Assembly (NCBI RefSeq): GCF_000247695.1
Contig: NW_004624779.1
Span: 689,359 to 753,358 of the forward strand
Direction: 5' to 3'
From: Heterocephalus glaber
Taxonomy: Eukaryota > Chordata > Mammalia > Rodentia > Bathyergidae
Length of the DNA stretch: 64,000 bases
Made by a program: the position numbers and the translations under genes. Positions within the stretch are counted from its first letter, which is position 1. Each line of letters opens with the position of its first letter. Under the pieces are notes generated by a model. The model ran no database searches. It had not been told where the DNA came from and was given only the letters and a program-made list of their open reading frames with translations. Positions 45,831 to 58,679 of this stretch are shown here, piece after piece.

Positions 45831-48319
45831 GCTTTACTTCCAGTAAACACTATATTCCAAACATCATGTGCTACATGTAGAGTACTATGATTACATACTT
45901 ATAAGCCCAAAGAATAGAAAAATAAATAAGTATAATCACAACTGGATGAGATAAATATATAAAACCAAATGTGAATACATGACAAAACGTGTGAGTGTGG
46001 GTAAAACTAATTTTAAAACATGTGGTGATGATGAGAACATGTGAACATCTAGTATAAAAACATAGAATAGCAATGTTTATAACCAGAAAACATAGAGACA
46101 AGGGCAGGAGGTACTTATATGCCTGTTGTTAGATGGGTCTACGCCAGAAAACTTAATATTAGGTGGAAAACTATGTACTGTATTACATTATCATATATCA
46201 CATGGGATTAGTTACTCTAGGAACAATGAATTGTAGGTTTAAAAGCGAATGAATATGTATGTTGTTTATTCCAGGAGATGGAACATATAAATGGAAAATT
46301 TTCCATATTGAGTCAGACAAGGTGACCCTGTAATTTTCAACAGCCACTTATTTCTTCTGCTTTCAGTATGAGAGTGTTCTCCTTCTCACATGCACCCCTT
46401 GTTTTCATAAAATCTTGTCGACTCAAAGCAGAGCAAATGATGCATATATCATAATATTACATAGTTCCTTCTGAGTGTGAACCTCCAAATGGAAACATCA
46501 TGAGGGACATCAGGGAGCCATCACCCATAACCTAAGAACTGGTCCTCATGTGTGCTGTGTTTTGTGGATATTTCCCTGAATGATGTTGATGTTCTCAGAG
46601 TAGTGACAATGACTAACTCCCTATAGTTGGTGCCGATATCCCCAGCAAACAACAGAATTTCTTCTTAAAATATGACTTGCACAAAACATGTAGAGATTGA
46701 AATATTGAGTTAAATGTATTGACTTATAACACACCTGATGGATAGAAAGGCAAAGCAAGATAATTTATTTCCATTTAATAAATGTAATAAGCTTCACAAT
46801 CCCTCTTGCACAACATTCTTAGACATTTTGACAATTTTTAGGCTCTAAGGATTAGCTACTTAATATTCTTCATGTACTAAAGTAAAACAGGCAAATTTTA
46901 TCTGAAGTTCATTTACACCTTGCATTGGGAGAAAAGTTGCCTCCTTATCAGTGTTCACATTTCACTTGCTGCAACTATTTTTTAATGAATACTGGTAGGT
47001 GAAAATGGCATATATTTAGTCGATACTGAATCCACTATCTTCTCCATAATGGCTTCAATAGACATGTCTAAATAACATCAAATGGTCAAAGAGTCCAAAT
47101 AATAGCAATCCTCAGTTTCTCATTATTCCCACATCTCTATAGTTAGGCCTTATTTGGGTGCATTAAATGCATTTTACAAAATTATATGGCAAATATAACC
47201 TGGATGAGGCCACGCAGAGACAAAACATTTGGCCTTCCCAGTCCTCCCATATGTATTAAATCACTCCTGTGTAAGGCAGCAGGTTGTCTTGCATCATTTA
47301 TTATTAATAAGTAGGGATGATTCATTAGTAAGTTTCCTGAGGAGAAAAATGAAGCACTGCTCAGTATTTTTAATGAAAATAGTCTATCAGAGATGATCAT
47401 CAAAAATAATTAACATCCATATCAGTGGCACTGACCAATCAGATTGGGCACCACTACGAGCCATGTCAATGCAAACTACATGAATTCCTATGCTGCCATA
47501 GGCACGCCCAGAGTCAGACAGAGCTTCAGTGGCAGGACACTAGAAATATTGCCAATGAAAATGACAGATTGATCAGACACATTTAAATTTATTCCCTCCT
47601 ACAACCCACTAAATACAGTATAGGGATTTTTTAAAAAAAAAAAAAAAAAAACTAAATTTACTGAGATCAGAGGAAACAGAAGAGGAGACAGCAAATAACA
47701 GCATTTGGGAGCTAGAAAGCAGATGGATGAGTGAAACCTAACACAGGATGCTTGAGAATGCCAACTCCTTTGCAATGCTGAGAAAAGCAGAGAAATAACC
47801 CAATTGCTCTCTGGAAACCTGCAAAGGTGTATGAATAGATGGTACCAGTTACCTCTGATAGGAAGGTGAAGGGGGCAAATCAGCAAAAGGATAAGTCAAG
47901 AGCTGTAACATGAGGTGATTCTTTCCTCCACTCCAAACCAGCAGGTGTGTGTCCCTTCTGTACATACTAAAATAAAAGAAGTGTAATCTTGGACTGGAGA
48001 AAGCTGGGGCAGAAATATTCTTGTGGAAGAAAAAGCAATTAACTTATCCACATCTATCTATCTATCTACCTGTCTACTTACGTTCCTATTTAAAATGACT
48101 ATGGAAACCTACACCCCCTAGCCTGCTTCTTGTAATTTGTTCCTATAATTCTTGCATCCTGGGAGTTACTTTCAGGCAAGATATTAGAAAAGTCTTCTTT
48201 CAAGTTCTGCCTAAAGAGGAAACAAAAAGGGGCATGATACACATGACTTCTCCTCAGCAATATCTGAGTCTTCTCCCTTTGTATCTGTGGTAGGACTGCC
48301 TATCTGCTGTGATATTGAT
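45831..48319. other. Unassigned DNA
   Basis: No gene or named repeat. It contains a poly-A of about 19 bases at 47632-47650, which might mark the tail of an unrecognised retroinsertion, and a short TCTA tract at 48051-48068. Confidence 0.4.
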
Positions 48320-49108
48320 TGTTACGGTTTCTTGTTAATGTGTTCATCAGGTCTCTCCCTCTCAAGAATGGCCATAAGCCACACTCTGGGAGAGTGCTGG
48401 CCAGGGGGAAAATTAGGTTCAGTGAATCTATCATGTGCAAGGAGGTGAAACATAAATGCGTGAAATTGAGTATATTTATTATTTCTGGACTCTAGACAGT
48501 ACCAAAAGAGGCTGACAAAAAATCCAAAGATAGCAGGGAGTTCAACCAGTACAGCAAGACAGGGGACCCAAGGGATTGCATGTTCTTTGTAGTCCCAGGG
48601 AATTATCCCTATGGCTTTTCCTCAGGGGATGCTGGGGTTTGTCTAGTTTAAAGGAAAATATGCAGAAAGGAGGGAACTTCTTTGCATGAATTCAAGTTGA
48701 CCACAGGTTTTATCATGATCAGTAGCTGTGAAAGTCTGTTTTGGGGGTCAGACAAATTAGGAAAAAGCAGGCTATATGGCAAACAACCAAGGTAGGGTTG
48801 AAGCTTTGGACGAGGGCAAAGAAGCTGGCATACAATGAGGTTTCAAATAATGTATTTCAAGCCTAAAATTGCATGTTGGGCAACAACTATATTAACCAAG
48901 TTAGTGACAAGATCCCTGCAACTTGAAATTAGGAATTTTCTGGAGATAAGCTTCTACCAAGGAACTGAGGAGGAGAGGTAACAAGTGTCCTGTCCAGATA
49001 AATCTCTTAATCACCAATTTGCCTTTCAACCCTCTCTCCCTCTGCTCTGGCAATTGTGGAAGGAAGTGTTAGTGGGAAATGGGGCATCCAGTTACTAACG
49101 ACATTTCA
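48320..49108 (-). mobile_element. Candidate endogenous retroviral LTR
   Basis: On the minus strand the stretch would begin TGAAATGTCG near 49108 and end ACCGTAACA at 48320, which is the TG...CA form of an LTR. It has AATAAA in 'gaaataataaatatac' at about 48486-48471, followed after a spacer by a C/T-rich part. No target-site duplication fits these edges, and no primer-binding site or coding region was found beside it. It may be unique DNA. Confidence 0.3.
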
Positions 49109-49903
49109 GAGTCATTTGTTTTTCCAACCGATCTGACCCATGCTGCCTGACACATCTGTGGTCCCCAGCAAACATGTAAGATCACCACTTGTCTATCACT
49201 TGCTGAGCTCCCAGCAAACACTCAGAATTCCAACTAGGCTTTCCGTCCCTACTCTTAAAGATTGTCATATACCCAAGAATCAGGGATTACCTGGAAAAGT
49301 CATGTTCACAAGCAGACTAAAAAAGCAACTTACATTAAGAAAAAGACTCTGTAGAGAAGAAAAGTTTAGAAGAATACAGAGCATAGGAACAGCTCTATAC
49401 AGCCTGAGAAGATTGAAACAAACAAAAGGTATGGACCTTGTAAAGCAAAAGAACATAGTAACTTAAAAGAGACTCAAGAATTAAGTGTGGGAAATCTAGA
49501 AAATAGAGTGTAAAGTCATAGAAACTAGAAGAAGAAATCAGAGAACAGAACACCTTCAAGAAATCTACCATTCAAACAATGAAAATTCCAGGAAGAGCAG
49601 GGAAAGAATTCAAGAACATATTCACCATATAAATAGACATGCATTTCTAGATGGGAAGGGTTCACTGAGTTCCCAGAGGAGAAGTTCCAGTAGACTTACA
49701 TCAAATAAAATGATGATGAAGTATCAGAAATGAGTGTGCATTTGAGTCTTATTCATGAACTTGATATATTCCTTCAATTATTTAGGTCTTTTATGCCCTT
49801 AGATGAGATTAGCTGTAGGAAACATGGTTCTCTTTTGGGGTTGACATTTAATTTTATTGTGATGGGGTCAAAAATTCATTTTTGTTGTGTGTGAACATTA
49901 TTT
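49109..49903. other. Unassigned DNA with a 108-codon frame
   Basis: The plus frame 49140-49466 begins MLPDTSVVPSKHV and is rich in Lys/Arg in its second half. It matches no family I know and has no upstream context of a gene. It is probably chance. Confidence 0.3.
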
Positions 49904-49913
49904 GTTAATTGTT

Positions 49914-49950
49914 ACTACACTTGATCTTAGCCAAAAGGCCGAGAAGCGAT
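49914..49950 (-). pseudogene. U2 snRNA 5' fragment retropseudogene
   Basis: The minus strand from 49950 reads the first 37 bases of U2 spliceosomal RNA (it starts ATCGCTTCTCGGCC, includes TTGGCTAAGATC and ends GTAGT, at the branch-point recognition segment). It is identical to my memory of mammalian U2 over its whole length. GTTAATTGTT flanks it directly on both sides (49904-49913 and 49951-49960). There is no poly(A) tail and no promoter, so it is a truncated, non-functional genomic copy made by reverse transcription. Confidence 0.92.
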
Positions 49951-50469
49951 GTTAATTGTTGATATTTGCTATGAGCTTTAGTATGTAGTCTCCTTTGTGA
50001 ATTTCTTTCTTTTTTTAATTAATTAATTTTATTGGTACATTTTAGGTATACGATATAACGACATTCCTCATTGGAAATTTGCACCTTTACATAATCTCTC
50101 TTGGTTCTTATTTTTTCCCATTCCTCTGCCCTCCCTTCAACCCCTCCATCCCTCCCTTTTTGAGGGATTTTCAAACAAAGACTTCGTTTGAAGTTTTTCA
50201 TTTTCTTATTCCATTACCTTCTTTCCTTTCCACTCCCCCTCCCACTTCCCCTTCCCCTTTGCCCCCTTTCTTCCTATTTCACATAGTCTATTATACCTTT
50301 TAGTCCTTATTTACACATTCAGTTTCTCACACTAAAGAAACTTATTCGGTATTTACACATGAGTGTCCTATTTATTTCACTTAGGAGTATGGCCTCAATG
50401 CACATCCATTTAGCTATAAATATCTCTAATTTCTTATTTTTTATGATTGAGTAGTACTCCATTTTACTA

Positions 50470-53400
50470 AAAATAACACATTTTCTTTATCCAGTCTCCA
50501 GTTGATGGGCAATTGGGCTGCTTCCAAGTTTTAGCTATTACAAATTGTGCTGCTATGAACATGGGTGCACATATATCACTGTGGTATGAGTCTTTTAATT
50601 CTTTTGGGAAGATACCCAGCAACGAAATAGTTGGATCAAATGGGACCTCCATTCCTAATTTTTTGAAGTATCTCCATACTGATTTCCACAGTAATTGCAC
50701 CAGTCTACGCCAGTCTGCACCAGCAGTGGACCAGTGTTCCTCTTTCCCCACAGCCCCACCAGCATTTGTTATTGGTTGAATTCATGATATCAGTCATTCT
50801 TTCTGGGGTGAGATGGAATCTCAGCATTGTTTTTATTTGTTTCTCTGGAATAACCAGTGATGGTGAACATTTTTTCATATATTTATTTGCTATTTCTACT
50901 TCTTTGTCTGAAAAATATCTGCTCATTTCAGATGTCTATTTTTGGATTGGGTTTTTAAACTGGGAGGTCTGATTTTTTTAAAGTTTTTTTAAGTTATAAA
51001 GATTCTCGATAGTAGACCTTTGTCTGGGGAACACCAGGTGAAAATGTTTTCCCACATTGTGGGTTGTCTCTTCACACTCTTGGTGGTTTCTCTTGCTGTT
51101 CAGAAGCGTTTTAATACGAAGAGATCCCATTTGTTGATTGTTTGTGCTAGTTCAAGGGCACCTGAGGTTTTGTTCATAAAATCTTTTCCTACACCAATGT
51201 CTTCAAGACTTCTATCCAACCTCTGTTCCAACCAGTTCAGAGTTTCTGTTTTAATATTTAGATTTTAATCCATTTTGATTTTAGTTTAGTGCATGGTGAG
51301 AGATATAGGTCTAGTTTTAACCTTTGGCAAATTGAAACTCAATTTTTTCAGTATCATTTATTAAAGAGGATATCTTTCCTCCAGTGAGGGTGTTTGCCTC
51401 CTTTGTCAAAGATGAGGTGGCTGAGTGTGTTTGGAGTTGTAAATCTGTTCCACTGGTCCTCAGGTCAGTTTCTTTGCCAGTAACATGCTGTTTTTAATCA
51501 CAGTAGCTTTGTAGTATAGTTTCAAGTTGGGGGTTGTGATACCCCCTGCCATGTCTCTGTTGCCTAGAATTGCTTCTGCTCTTCTAGGTCTCTTCTTGTT
51601 CCAAATGAATTTTTGGATTGTTTTCTCGAGGTCTGTGAAATAGGCTGCTGGAATTTCAATAGGGATCACATTGAATCTATGTAGCAGTTTTGGAAGTATG
51701 ACCATTTTCAAAAGGTTGATTCTTCCTACCCAAGAGAAAGGGATGTCTTTCCATTTTCTGATATTGTCTCCAATCTCTCTTTTCAGAGTGCTATAGTTTT
51801 CAGAGAAGAGGTCTTTTCATTTCTTTTGTCAGGTAAATTCCTAGGTATTTCAGTCTTTTGAATGCTATTGTGAAAGGAATTGTTTGCCCTATTTCCCTCT
51901 CAGTGAGTCTGTTGTTCATGTAGAGGAAAGCTATTGATTTTTGTCTGTTGACCTTGTAACCAGCTACTTTACTGAATTTGGTTATTAAGTCTAGAAGACT
52001 TTTTATGGAGTTCTTGGGGTCTTCTATATAGAGTATCATGTCATCTGCAAATAATGACAATTTGACCTCTTCATTTTCTATTTTTATTCCTTTTATTTCT
52101 TTCTCTTGTCTAATTGTCGTGGCTAATTTTTCCAAAACTATATTGAACAGGAGTGGTGATAGTGGATATCCTTGTCTTTTTTCTGATTTTAATGTGAAGG
52201 ATTTCAGTTTTTAACCATTTAATATGATATTGGCTATTGGTTTTTCATAGATGGTTTTTATCAGATTGAAGTAGAGTCCATCTATTCCAATCTTTTGTCT
52301 GGTTTTAATCATAAATGCATGCTGGATTTTGTAGAATGCTTTTTCTGCATCTATTGAGATGATCATATGGTTTTTATTCTTGGCTCTATTGATATAGTGT
52401 ATTACATTTATTGATTTGTGTGTGTTGAACCATCCCTGCATCCCTGGGATGAATCCTACTTAGTCAGGGTGTATGATCTTCTTGATGATCTTCTACATTC
52501 TATTTGCCAGTATCTTATTAAGGATTTTTGCATCTATGTTCATTAGTGAGATTGGCCTATAGTTCTCTTTTTCGGTTGGGTCTTTCTCTGCTTTGGGGAT
52601 CAAGGTGATGCTTGCTTCCAGGAATGAAATCGGGAGTATTGCTTCCCTTTCAATTTCATTGAAGAGTTTAAACAGTAGTGACAGTAGTTCTTCTCTAAAT
52701 GTCTTTTAGAATTCAGCAGTGAAGCCATCAGGAACTGGGCTTTTCTTAGTTGGTAAGCTTTTAATTGCATTTTCAACCTCATTGATTGATATTGGGTTGT
52801 TTAGAAATTTTAGATCTTCTTCGTTTAACTTTGGTAATTAATACGTATCTAGGAATTTGTCCATTTCCTCTCTGTTTTCCACCTTATTGGCATATAGGTT
52901 CTCGAAGTAGGTATTGATGATCCTCTGGATTTCTGCTGGGTCTGTTGTAATTTCATCCTTTTCATTCCTAATTGCATGGATTTGGGGGTTTTTCTTTCCT
53001 TTTTCTGATAAGGTTGCTAAGGGTTTGTCAATTTTGTTTATTCTTTTGAAAAACCAACTGTTGGCTTCATTGATTTTTTGTATCATTGTCTTAGTCTCCA
53101 TTGCATTGATTTCTTCTCTGATCTTTATAATTTCCTCCCTTGTATGAGCTTTGGTTTGTCTTGCTCTTCTTTTTCTAGAAGTTTGAGGTTCAGCATCAGG
53201 TTGTTTAATTGAGCTTGCTCTGTTTTCCTAATATGCATATTCATTGCTATGAATTTCCCTCGTAAGACTGCTTTCATTGTATCCCTTACATTCTGATACA
53301 TTGTATTGTCCTTGTCATTTAATTGTAGGAACTGTCTGATTTCTCCTTTAATTTCCTCTATGACCCATTCATTATTCAGAAGTGTTTTGTTCAATTTCCA

Positions 53401-54130
53401 TGTGTTTATGACATTCTTGTGGTTTCTTTTGCTATTGATCTACAATTTCATCACACTATGGTCTAATAATATACAAGGGCTAACTTCAATTCCTTTGCAC
53501 TTACTTAAACATGTTCTATGAGCAAGTATGTGGTCTATTTTGGAGAACAACCTGTGTGCAACTGAAAAGAATGTGTATTGTGATTTTGTGGGGTGGAACA
53601 ATCTGTAAACATCTGTTAAGTTCATTTGTTCAAGAGTTTGATTGAGTTCTAGTATTTTGTTGTTCATTTTTTGTCTAGTTGATCTATTTGTGCCAGTGGG
53701 GTATTGAGGACCTCCAGTACTATTATATTAGTGCTTATTTGACTTTTCATGTCCATTAGTATTTGTTTTATGTAGTTGGCCACATTAGTGTTTGGTGCAT
53801 ATATATTTATGATTGTCATCTCTTCCTCTTGGATTGTTCCATTTACAAGAATGTAGTGTCCTTCCTTGTCTCTCTTAATCAGTGCTGGTTTGAAATCTGC
53901 TTGATCTGCAAAGAGGATAGCTACTCCTGCTTTTTTGCGGGTTCCTGTTGCATAGAGTATTGTTTTTTCTACCCTTTAACTTTCAATCTATGAGGTTTTT
54001 TTTGAATTAAGTGTGTTTCTTGTATGTAGCTTATTGTTTGATCCTGCTTCTTGACCCATTCTGCCAGTCTATTTCTTTTGATTGGCGAATTGAGACCATT
54101 AACATTGATGGTTATAACTCATACATATTG
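50470..54130 (-). pseudogene. L1 ORF2 remnant, nearly full length
   Basis: In order from the N-terminus: endonuclease (53667-53440, with LTDVYRLFHPTKSQYTFF, SKIDHILAH, and LDHS where SDHS is usual); linker (53394-52838, with [16 protein letters not shown]); RT N-terminal half (52782-52600 and 52441-52211, with [20 protein letters not shown] and [10 protein letters not shown]); RT catalytic part (52135-51800, with intact [12 protein letters not shown]); thumb (51711-51460, [13 protein letters not shown]); and C-terminal cysteine region (50926-50467, WWGCGERGTLVHCW, VPFDPTISLLGIFPKELK). At least five frame changes separate these blocks. The loss of the catalytic Ser in SDH would weaken endonuclease even if the frame were intact. 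Confidence 0.85.
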
Positions 54131-54180
54131 ACTTATCTTTCTCGTGCCTTTTTCTTTTTCCTGGATTCTCCCCCTTTGCA

Positions 54181-54652
54181 TTTAATTTCTTATTGTGCCA
54201 GATGGATTCATTCTTTTGTGCTTCCTGGGGCTGTGATCCTTATTGTCTTTTCCTAGCATATTGTCTAAAATTTTTAGGAGTGCTGGTTTTGTATTCATAA
54301 AGTTCCTAAGGTGCTTTTAGTCATGAAAGTATCTTATTTCTCCATCAATTTGGAAAGATAGTTTTGCAGGGTACATCAATCTGGGATGGAGGCTGTTTTC
54401 CTTTGGCAGTTGGAATTCATCACTCCTAGCTCTTCTTGCCTTAAGGGTTTTCATTGAGAAGTCTGCAGTGATTCTGATGGGCTTTCCTTTGTATGTGATT
54501 TGTTTCTTTTCTCTCACTGCTTGTAGAATTTTGTTCTTCCTTTAGGTTTCTGGAATCTTCACTATCATATGCCTATGTGTAGATTTTGTTTGATCAAGGT
54601 TAGTTGGAATCCTATAGGCCTCAGTTTTCTGTATGTCAAGTTCTTTTCCCCT
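54181..54652 (-). pseudogene. L1 ORF1 C-terminal remnant
   Basis: The frame 54517-54317 reads REKKQITYKGKPIRITADFS and then KLSFQIDGEIRYFHD, the ORF1 C-terminal domain that binds RNA. The upstream half is in the gap. It is better preserved than the equivalent at 2390-2750, where an in-frame stop lies in the same domain. Confidence 0.78.
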
Positions 54653-55463
54653 NNNNNNNNNNNNNNNNNNNNNNNNNNNNNNNNNNNNNNNNNNNNNNNN
54701 NNNNNNNNNNNNNNNNNNNNNNNNNNNNNNNNNNNNNNNNNNNNNNNNNNNNNNNNNNNNNNNNNNNNNNNNNNNNNNNNNNNNNNNNNNNNNNNNNNNN
54801 NNNNNNNNNNNNNNNNNNNNNNNNNNNNNNNNNNNNNNNNNNNNNNNNNNNNNNNNNNNNNNNNNNNNNNNNNNNNNNNNNNNNNNNNNNNNNNNNNNNN
54901 NNNNNNNNNNNNNNNNNNNNNNNNNNNNNNNNNNNNNNNNNNNNNNNNNNNNNNNNNNNNNNNNNNNNNNNNNNNNNNNNNNNNNNNNNNNNNNNNNNNN
55001 NNNNNNNNNNNNNNNNNNNNNNNNNNNNNNNNNNNNNNNNNNNNNNNNNNNNNNNNNNNNNNNNNNNNNNNNNNNNNNNNNNNNNNNNNNNNNNNNNNNN
55101 NNNNNNNNNNNNNNNNNNNNNNNNNNNNNNNNNNNNNNNNNNNNNNNNNNNNNNNNNNNNNNNNNNNNNNNNNNNNNNNNNNNNNNNNNNNNNNNNNNNN
55201 NNNNNNNNNNNNNNNNNNNNNNNNNNNNNNNNNNNNNNNNNNNNNNNNNNNNNNNNNNNNNNNNNNNNNNNNNNNNNNNNNNNNNNNNNNNNNNNNNNNN
55301 NNNNNNNNNNNNNNNNNNNNNNNNNNNNNNNNNNNNNNNNNNNNNNNNNNNNNNNNNNNNNNNNNNNNNNNNNNNNNNNNNNNNNNNNNNNNNNNNNNNN
55401 NNNNNNNNNNNNNNNNNNNNNNNNNNNNNNNNNNNNNNNNNNNNNNNNNNNNNNNNNNNNNNN
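54653..55463. other. Assembly gap of 811 N
   Basis: Unknown bases, with L1 ORF1 on one side and unrelated sequence on the other. Long frames that cross it are made of unknown residues and carry no information. Confidence 0.98.
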
Positions 55464-58416
55464 CTACATGTCATCTAATTATATCCAGCTATTTATATTT
55501 ATGATTTATTCTGATTTTCACAAAATAAAATTTTTGAAAGTTATATTTGGGTTAGGTACAAAAGTAGTCTTCTTTTATTCTTCTAAAGCTAGACCCAATG
55601 GAAACATAAGCACAAGTGTCAGCACATAAAAATTAAAATACCAGTTATTTTGCTGTTGAAAGCCAGACTGGAAATTGTGCTTTTTAAATTATAGATCTCC
55701 CCCAAAGAAACAAGATGTACCTCAATTTACTTCAAGTTAAAAACAGCAAGAAGAATGCACTTCATTCCAGGCAGGCAAATTTAAAAAGGAGGAGAAACCC
55801 CACAGCTGAGTAGATTGGGTTCTTCATAACAAACTTGCTAAGCAGAGCAAGAATCTGTCCTGCTTACAGGTGAGGGAGAGGGAAAGGTAGGGGAGGGGGA
55901 TCTGAGCAGCATCATTGGAACCATGGCAGGAAGGCAATGGAACCATCTTTGCCTTCCCCACTGATCTGGTTACCAGCTATTTCTAGCTTCCATCTTTACT
56001 AATTGTCTTTTTTTTTAACAATCAGTTACTGAAAATCAGGTTAAAATCCATCTCCAAACTGAATGTAGATGTGTTTATTTTGAGAATATGGCTAAAGGTT
56101 ATCAGGTTCAGAATTGATACATCTATGTGTAGAAGAGTTTTCTCCCTTGTTATTATGAGATGACATTCATTATCTCTTATAATTTTATCATTTATTAATA
56201 CACTGACATTGCATCCTATTGTTATGTGTCTGGAATACATTTTACCAAGATTCTCAGCCTTCCTATATCATTATGTTTTGGTGTGCTGCTAGATTTTAAT
56301 TTTTAAATCCATGTCAAGTGTCTATTTCCTCTAAGAAATGATAAAAATATATACTAAATATTAAATTTTTTAAAATTTACAGTAAAGACCTACTGCTGTT
56401 AATCTCCCTCAAAATACTCCTCTCTGACTTGAAGTACACTTATCCCATCATTCTTTCTGCTTTCTGAAGCAGTTCTGGAAGGCCTCTTTCTGAGTATGTT
56501 TATGAGATTTGATTAAAAATACAGTGAATACGTCTGTCAAGTGCCATCCAGTGGAAAGACAGACTCATAAAACATCAGTGTTTCCTCATCCACTTTATGA
56601 CCAGATCTGGCACTGTGACACTTCAGCCTCTTCCTCAAAGTAAAAAATGACTGGAAAAGGTAAACAATGCTTGGAACTGATTCAAAACAAGGAGGCAGTG
56701 ATGACGGCAAAAAATTAGACATTCACAAAAGAGGGCTTGCAAAGCTGCTTCAGAGTTTATCAAGAAGGATGGGATATGTGTGTTCAAACTGAGAGGGAAT
56801 ATTTTAAGGGGAAGTAATGGCAATGTGTGTCTTTTATTTTAATAAATATTTTAAAATTTTAAACATTCACCATATTTTTGGTCATACCTCCTAGTTTGAT
56901 TTAAATCATTGGAAGATTACTAAATTGTTTACATGTGGCTTTATCCTCTGATATTGTGCTTTCAATTTACCAGGCTTTTTGTTTATTTGCTCCTTCTTTA
57001 CTTTCATTAGATGTCATAAATGATCTGTTCCTCAGTGCATTAATAATGGATGTGTTTCATATTATTTGTTTAAGTGCTTAGCCTTGAATTTTTAACCTTC
57101 ATTAAAATACAGGTGTCAGAGCAGAACTTAAAATTAAGGTTTCTTACTTCCTAAACCACAGAAATGCATTGGAACATTTTAACAATTATTTTCAGGTGTT
57201 GTAATTGTACCTTATTTTTAACCCCCTAAATTAATCATTATTTTTATTGTTTTTCCAACCAACACTCTTATGCAGTTGCTTAGATGTTTATGAATTATTC
57301 TGATCATGATTACAACTTGCATGACACTCTCATTTAGGGCTCAGTTTCTCACATTTTGAAACTATACTCTTCAGCAATTATTTTAGAATTAATTGAAAAG
57401 CAGTAAAAACCCTAACTCTTTCTTGAAAATCCCCTTATTTTTTTCAAATAGTTAACTATGTTAAAGAATTTAATGTTGATGTGTATTTTCTTTGTGGTTT
57501 AGAATAATTTAATTTATTTACCTAAGTTCTATGATTGATTCATAAAATTAATGCAATATTTTGTTCTCATAAGACCAATCTGCATTTTACCTGGTAACTT
57601 AAAAATTTTTCTCCACTGCCCTGATGTATTTTTATTATTTTAACTTGCAATACTGTGATAAACTTTTTTCAAGTAAGATGTTTTCAGCATTTTAGCTTTT
57701 AAAGTCTTTTTCAGAGACATTAATAAAAATTAGTCTTTATTGACTATAAATTCTTAGAACTAAGGCTCTGTATATAATCAAGGACAATATTTTATTTACT
57801 AGATAAAAACTTTTAGTATTTGATTTTATTTACACATTATGTAAAAATTTTATGTTAAATTTTCTATTACAAATTATTTGTAGGAGATAATTCACAATGG
57901 ACACATAGGATTATAATACTATAAAATGGTTTAAGATAATTTGGTACTTTCAAATTCAGATAGATGGGACTTTTGTTTTTGCTTTGTTTTGTTTTCTTTT
58001 GTTTGTTAAAATCTTCAAAAGTCAATAAGGCAAACAGTGAAGACAATAAAATATAGCATCAGGAATGGGCAAAGGATTCAAACCATATTCTCTCTGTGTA
58101 CAAATTATCCTGAAATAAAAATTGACTTATCAAATTACAAGAGAGGCATCAATAATTTATTTGATACAGTGACAAACACATGAAAATGATCCTCTACATT
58201 ATTCAGGGTTGCAATGCCAAAATAAATCATACAATTTGAAAGTAAACTTTTGTTTACAATCACAATCTCCCATTATTTTTTATAATCCATTCTTCAATTT
58301 ATTAAGAATTGAAATTATTTCATTGTTCTTACATAATTTGTCACAGGAAAAGAATGCTATTGATGTCTATAAAACTTAAAGAGGAACCAAAAGAACTATG
58401 ATTAAAACTCCCACTC
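55464..58416. other. AT-rich unassigned DNA
   Basis: No gene or clear repeat over about 3 kb. Minus frames at 56240-56022 and 56823-56537 show no domain. Confidence 0.4.
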
Positions 58417-58679
58417 CTGCAAATAATGACAATTTGACTTCTTCATTTCCTCTCTTTATTCCTTTTATTTCTTTCTCTTGTCTCATTGTCGTGGCTAATG
58501 TTTCCAAGACTCTATTGAACAGGAGTGGTGATAGTGGACATCCTTGTCTTGTTCCTGATTTTAGGGTGAAAGATTTCAGTTTTTGACCATTTAGCATGAT
58601 ATTGGCTGTTGGCTTTTCATAGATGGCTTTTATCAGATTGAGGTAGAGATCGTCTATTCCAATTTTTTTGTAGGTTTTG
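58417..58679 (-). mobile_element. Orphan internal L1 ORF2 fragment
   Basis: Only the RT core region is present: the minus frame 58597-58376 reads [20 protein letters not shown] followed by [20 protein letters not shown] and [10 protein letters not shown], then diverges where ADDMI should come. Both ends are abrupt. Neither a 3' UTR, a tail nor flanking duplications were seen. Confidence 0.8.

Larger units (their letters stand above)
50008..54652 (-). mobile_element. Long L1 running into an assembly gap
   Basis: The 3' tail is the poly-T at 50008-50017. It is followed by the 3' UTR (50018-50460), ORF2 (about 50470-54130), and the C-terminal domain of ORF1 (54517-54317). The rest of ORF1 and any 5' UTR lie in the gap. 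Beyond the gap (55464) the sequence is unrelated, so either the 5' end is inside the gap or the copy is 5'-truncated. The missing length expected from the copy at 1-4815 (about 2 kb) exceeds the 811 N. Frameshifts and stops make it inactive. Confidence 0.88.

Noticed and set aside
49140..49466. 108-residue basic frame as a small gene
   Set aside because: No domain, no gene context, and length within chance for a 64-kb window.
49914..49950. Functional U2 snRNA gene
   Set aside because: Only the first 37 bases are present, with flanking duplications and no 3' half or Sm site.
54542..55629. Open frames of 281-341 residues on both strands
   Set aside because: Almost all residues are unknown because the frames cross the 811-N gap.
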